NCBI GenBank assembly: GCA_023423415.1
Contig: JAFAFP010000047.1
Location: 1-25,133, forward strand
Source of the DNA: Pseudomonadota bacterium
GTDB lineage: Bacteria > Pseudomonadota > Alphaproteobacteria > Rhizobiales > Xanthobacteraceae
DNA: 25,133 nt
Direction of reading: 5' to 3'
The position numbers and the translations under genes were made by a program. The notes beneath the pieces are model-generated. The model made no database searches and was not told the DNA's origin. It saw nothing but the letters and a program-made list of their open reading frames with translations. Positions 22,056-25,133 of this stretch are shown here, piece by piece (positions within the stretch are counted from its first letter, which is position 1; every line of letters begins with the position of its first letter).

Positions 22056-23486
22056 TCAATTCGCCCGCTGCAATGGCGGCGCTTTCCACTTGCCCGTCAC
22101 CGCTTCAGGCTTGGGCCAATACAGCCGCAAGACAGAAAAGAACGGTCCTTTCGGCGCAGGCAGCCAATTCGCTTCCTTGTCCTTGCCGGGCGATTCATTC
22201 TGGACATAGATCGTGATACCACCATCGACGTCGCGCTTCAGGTCCGGCAGCATTGACGAATTGATCAGATAGCGATCGATCGGATTGGCATAGAGAAGAC
22301 TTTGCGGCAGTCCGTACATCGTCAATGACCAGAACGCATTAACCGGCGGCAGCTGATCGCGTGCGAAGCGCAACGTATAACGATTGGTGCCGGTCAACGG
22401 TTGCTTCGTCGCATCGACGAAATAGACCGGATACAGCGCCTCGGCTTTCGAATTACCATAGATGCCTAGCGCCGCGCCGGACATTCGCGCCATGTAATCA
22501 TTTTTCAGGAATGCGCGCGTGCCAAAGCCGTCGGCACTTGTCCGCTTGCCGGTATCGAGTTCTTTCTCCTTGTAGTCGGCGAAAGCTTTCCAGGCGTCAG
22601 CCATGCCATCCTGCATCGCCTGACGCATCTCCGGCGCCAGAGATCCCATGTCGATTGTCTTGCCTGCGCCGACACCGATCTTTGCAAAGCGCGCCATCAA
22701 TGCCTTCTCGGACGGATCCGTCGGACAGAACTGCAAAATGAAATTGAGTACATTGAAAAACTCAAGCGACGAGCGCTCCTGCTCGGGCGTGAGCGGTTTT
22801 GTGAAGTCAATCGCCGGAGCCGCCGCAGGTGCGGACGTGCCGAGAAATTTCGATAGCGGTTCGACCTTGAAGCCGGCCTGGATCTTCTTGACGTTGTCGA
22901 TATCGCCCGGATTGAACAATTGTGTGCGATACAAGACGAAGGCGAAATCGGTTTCCGACCGGATCACCGACTTGATGCCCTTGGGCTTCTCGCCCCTCCA
23001 GCTCGGCCCGGCCAGCAGATAGCTGCCAGCGCCGTTGCCGGTTGCTCTGCTGCCGACATAGGCGAAGTTGAACGTGTATTGGTCGATAAACTGCAGCGAG
23101 TAATAGCGCCCTTTCTCGACCGCCGGCACAGTGAAGACCAACGGCTCCGCCCGCAGATCGGCGCCGACATAGGAATATGGCGTGTCTGAATTCGGCGTCT
23201 GGATCGCCTTGTCCTCCGGCGTGTAGACGCGCGCGTTGTTGACGAGGGTGTTCCAGGATTCCTTGAATTCCGGGCTCCCGCGATCAACGAAATACGAATA
23301 CTGAATGCGGTAATTATCAACGAGCGGAAAGCCATAGATGGTGGCTTCCTTGGCGATGGTCCGCACTTCTGTGGGGGTTGGCGTTTGTCCAGAGCCGGAA
23401 GCTTGCGCCAGTGACAGACTATTCGCCGCAACCAGAAATGAGAGGGAGACGAGGACAGACGCCTTCACAATCAAACCTCTCTTCAT
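22056..23486 (-). CDS. Exported DUF1254-DUF1214 protein (476 aa)
   Basis: A signal peptide (to about ALAQA, residue 29) is followed by a DUF1254 domain: TIAKEATIYGFPLVDNYRIQYSYFVD, TPNSDTPYSYVGADLRAEPLVFTVPAVEKGRYYSLQFIDQYTFNFAYVGSRATGNGAGSYLLAGPSW. The C-terminal DUF1214 domain has VNAFWSLTMYGLPQSLLYANPIDRYLINSSM and FFSVLRLYWPKPEAVTGKWKAPPL. Probably periplasmic; function unknown. The listed ATG 23486 has no Shine-Dalgarno, whereas GTG 23468 has AGAGG seven bases upstream and still gives a good signal peptide, so translation may start six codons later. It is the first gene of a two-gene operon with the 345-residue homologue. Confidence 0.9.
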   Translation of the reverse strand: MKRGLIVKASVLVSLSFLVAANSLSLAQASGSGQTPTPTEVRTIAKEATIYGFPLVDNYRIQYSYFVDRGSPEFKESWNTLVNNARVYTPEDKAIQTPNSDTPYSYVGADLRAEPLVFTVPAVEKGRYYSLQFIDQYTFNFAYVGSRATGNGAGSYLLAGPSWRGEKPKGIKSVIRSETDFAFVLYRTQLFNPGDIDNVKKIQAGFKVEPLSKFLGTSAPAAAPAIDFTKPLTPEQERSSLEFFNVLNFILQFCPTDPSEKALMARFAKIGVGAGKTIDMGSLAPEMRQAMQDGMADAWKAFADYKEKELDTGKRTSADGFGTRAFLKNDYMARMSGAALGIYGNSKAEALYPVYFVDATKQPLTGTNRYTLRFARDQLPPVNAFWSLTMYGLPQSLLYANPIDRYLINSSMLPDLKRDVDGGITIYVQNESPGKDKEANWLPAPKGPFFSVLRLYWPKPEAVTGKWKAPPLQRAN

Positions 23487-23640
23487 TTTTAGGACAATAT
23501 GGGGAAATTCACTTTGGAAAGGCGCGAAGCTTGCGCCGTCCTTATGTCTTTGAAACGCGCAACATTATCCGCCCCGCCATGACAAACAGCAAGGACGTCG
23601 ACCCGGTTTGGTAACTAGCCATCGCTCAACTTTTAGGGAA

Positions 23641-23674
23641 ATCAATGCACGCGTTTTCAAACGCGTGCATTGAT
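23641..23674 (-). terminator. Perfect 16-bp-arm palindrome after M20 gene
   Basis: ATCAATGCACGCGTTT (23641-23656) and its exact complement (23659-23674) flank a TC centre. It starts 12 bases past the M20 peptidase stop and on the minus strand is followed by TTTCCCTAAAAG, giving an intrinsic-terminator shape with a short T run. On the plus strand the following bases are not T-rich. Confidence 0.7.
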
Positions 23675-23685
23675 GCAATAGCATT

Positions 23686-25095
23686 TCAGTCCGCCAGCGC
23701 CGCGAGGATCCGCGCCCAGCTGCGCGTGCCTTTGTGGAATGACGTGAGATCGTATTTCTCGTTCGGCGAATGCACGCGGTCGTCGTCGAGTGCGAAGCCG
23801 ACCATCAGCGAGTCCATGCCGAGCACGCGCTTGAAATCGCCGACGATCGGGATCGAACCGCCAGCGCCGACCGTCACGGCCTTGTGGCCCCATTCGTCCT
23901 GCAACGCCTTGCGCGTCTTCACGATCGCTGGGCTGTCGAACGGCAATTGCAATGCCGGTGCGAGGCCGCGGTTCTCGAATTCGACCTTGCAATCCGCCGG
24001 GATGCGTTCGCGGATGAAGGCGCGGAAAGCCTGCTGCACCTTTTCCGGATTCTGATCGCCGACCAGACGGAACGACACCTTGGCGCTCGCCTGCGAGGCA
24101 ATCACGGTCTTGGCGCCCTCGCCCGTGTAACCGCCTATGATGCCGTTCACATCGCAGGTCGGCCGGGTCGAGATCATCTCGATCAGCATGCGTCCCTTCT
24201 CGCCCGACGGAATGCTGAGACCGATCTGCCCCAGAAACTCTTCGGCGGTGAGATTGAGCGCCTTCAGGTCGGCCTTGATGTCGTCCGGCAATTCCGGAAC
24301 GCCGTCATAGAAGCCCGGAATGGTGATACGGCCATCGTCGTCATGGATCGCCGCCAGCGCCTTCGCCAGCACACGGATCGGATTTGCCGCCGCGCCGCCG
24401 AACAGCCCGGAATGCAGATCGCGATCCGCCGCCGTCACGGTCACGTCTTCATAGACAAGCCCGCGCAGCGATGTCGTCACCGACGGCGTGGTCTGGTTCC
24501 ACATCGCGGTGTCGCAGACGAGTGCCATGTCGCGCTTGAACTCGTCGGCATTCTCCTTGACGAACGGGAACAAACCTTTTGAGCCGCACTCCTCTTCGCC
24601 CTCGATCATCACCGTGATGTCGAGCGGCAGCTTGCCGGTCACCGCCTTGAACGCGCGGCAGGCTTCGAGGAACGTCATCAACTGGCCCTTGTCGTCGCAG
24701 GCGCCGCGCGCGACGATGATCTTGCGGCCATTGCCGAGATCCTCGATGCGCGGATCGAACGGCGGCGTCTCCCACAGGTCGAGCGGATCGACCGGCTGCA
24801 CGTCATAATGTCCGTAGAACAGGACGCGTGGCCCGCCATTCGCTTTCTCTGGCGAGTCCTGAGATTTGCCGATCACCACCGGATGACCGCTGGTCGGCCG
24901 CACCTCGGCTTTCAGCCCGAGCGTTTCGAGATCCTTCGCCACGAACTCAGCCGCGCTCTTGCATTGATCGGCATAGGCCGGGTCGGTCGAGATCGATTGC
25001 AACCGCAGGAAATCGAACAGCCGCGCGAGGCTTTTGTCGAGATCGGCATCGATGCGGTCGAGGACTTTTGGAAGCGCTTCGGCGGCGGATGTCAT
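23686..25095 (-). CDS. M20 family metallodipeptidase
   Basis: A 469-residue cytoplasmic M20 peptidase close to the carnosinase (CNDP-type) dipeptidases, which remove amino acids from small peptides using two metal ions. Expected residues are present: H96 and D98 (FYGHYDVQP), D134 as bridging ligand (GACDDKG), the general base and ligand E168/E169 in IEGEEECGS, and a ligand aspartate in ALVCDTAMW. The lid-domain histidine lies in DRDLHSGLFGG and the final histidine in RVHSPNEKYDL. I chose ATG 25095 because GGAGG lies five bases upstream; ATG 25107 overlaps that ribosome site. It stands alone on the minus strand and ends in a strong palindrome. Confidence 0.95.
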   Translation of the reverse strand: MTSAAEALPKVLDRIDADLDKSLARLFDFLRLQSISTDPAYADQCKSAAEFVAKDLETLGLKAEVRPTSGHPVVIGKSQDSPEKANGGPRVLFYGHYDVQPVDPLDLWETPPFDPRIEDLGNGRKIIVARGACDDKGQLMTFLEACRAFKAVTGKLPLDITVMIEGEEECGSKGLFPFVKENADEFKRDMALVCDTAMWNQTTPSVTTSLRGLVYEDVTVTAADRDLHSGLFGGAAANPIRVLAKALAAIHDDDGRITIPGFYDGVPELPDDIKADLKALNLTAEEFLGQIGLSIPSGEKGRMLIEMISTRPTCDVNGIIGGYTGEGAKTVIASQASAKVSFRLVGDQNPEKVQQAFRAFIRERIPADCKVEFENRGLAPALQLPFDSPAIVKTRKALQDEWGHKAVTVGAGGSIPIVGDFKRVLGMDSLMVGFALDDDRVHSPNEKYDLTSFHKGTRSWARILAALAD

Positions 25096-25133
25096 CAATA
25101 CCTCCATTCGTCATTCCGGGGCGCGAGCGACAG

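Noticed and set aside
1..25133. tRNA, rRNA, CRISPR array, transposase or integrase genes
   Set aside because: None recognised on either strand when reading through; no regularly spaced repeats and no transposase-like protein.

Overview
The window looks like chromosome from a GC-rich alphaproteobacterium of the Hyphomicrobiales, most likely the Bradyrhizobium/Rhodopseudomonas/Afipia group. This rests on the protein set read by eye: a MucR/Ros regulator, DUF2336, DUF5330, DUF6456 and DUF1491 proteins, a PAS histidine kinase followed by a peptidoglycan-binding protein, a rhizobial-type PBP1a and several DUF1254/DUF1214 proteins. No rRNA, tRNA, CRISPR array or transposase was seen.

Left part (1-3.8 kb) is accessory. 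A gene-free, hairpin-rich stretch is followed by a lower-GC DUF3800 gene. Next, all on the minus strand, come a decayed vapC remnant, a truncated second copy of the ycgN 3' end, an intact vapBC toxin-antitoxin pair and the complete ycgN gene. The intact vapBC pair is thus bracketed by direct copies of the ycgN tail.

Middle part (3.8-16.3 kb) is envelope and cell-cycle flavoured. It holds PBP1a (mrcA), a DUF1214/DUF1254 membrane pair, a lipoprotein with a small upstream gene, a DUF2336 protein, and a minus-strand run of histidine kinase, peptidoglycan-binding protein and DUF1491 protein. Then come a DUF5330 protein, SufE, a DUF6456 gene coupled by a 4-base overlap to a stand-alone DnaA domain-IV protein, a MucR regulator with incomplete zinc ligands, and a proline-rich membrane protein. 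CtrA-like TTAA-N7-TTAA sites precede the DUF2336 gene and the kinase gene. Three convergent gene pairs here meet with essentially no space between stop codons.

Right part (16.3-25.1 kb) carries Fe-type superoxide dismutase, a GT39-type membrane glycosyltransferase, a tiny zinc-ribbon-like protein, an MFS transporter, two adjacent exported DUF1254-DUF1214 proteins and an M20 dipeptidase ending at a perfect 16-bp-arm palindrome.

The best candidate for something little described is the MucR / DnaA-domain-IV / DUF6456 block at 13.66-15.42 kb, with a perfect 8-bp dyad over the translation start of its DnaA-like gene. Second is the ycgN-tail/vapBC rearrangement. All family assignments are from motif recognition without database searches.
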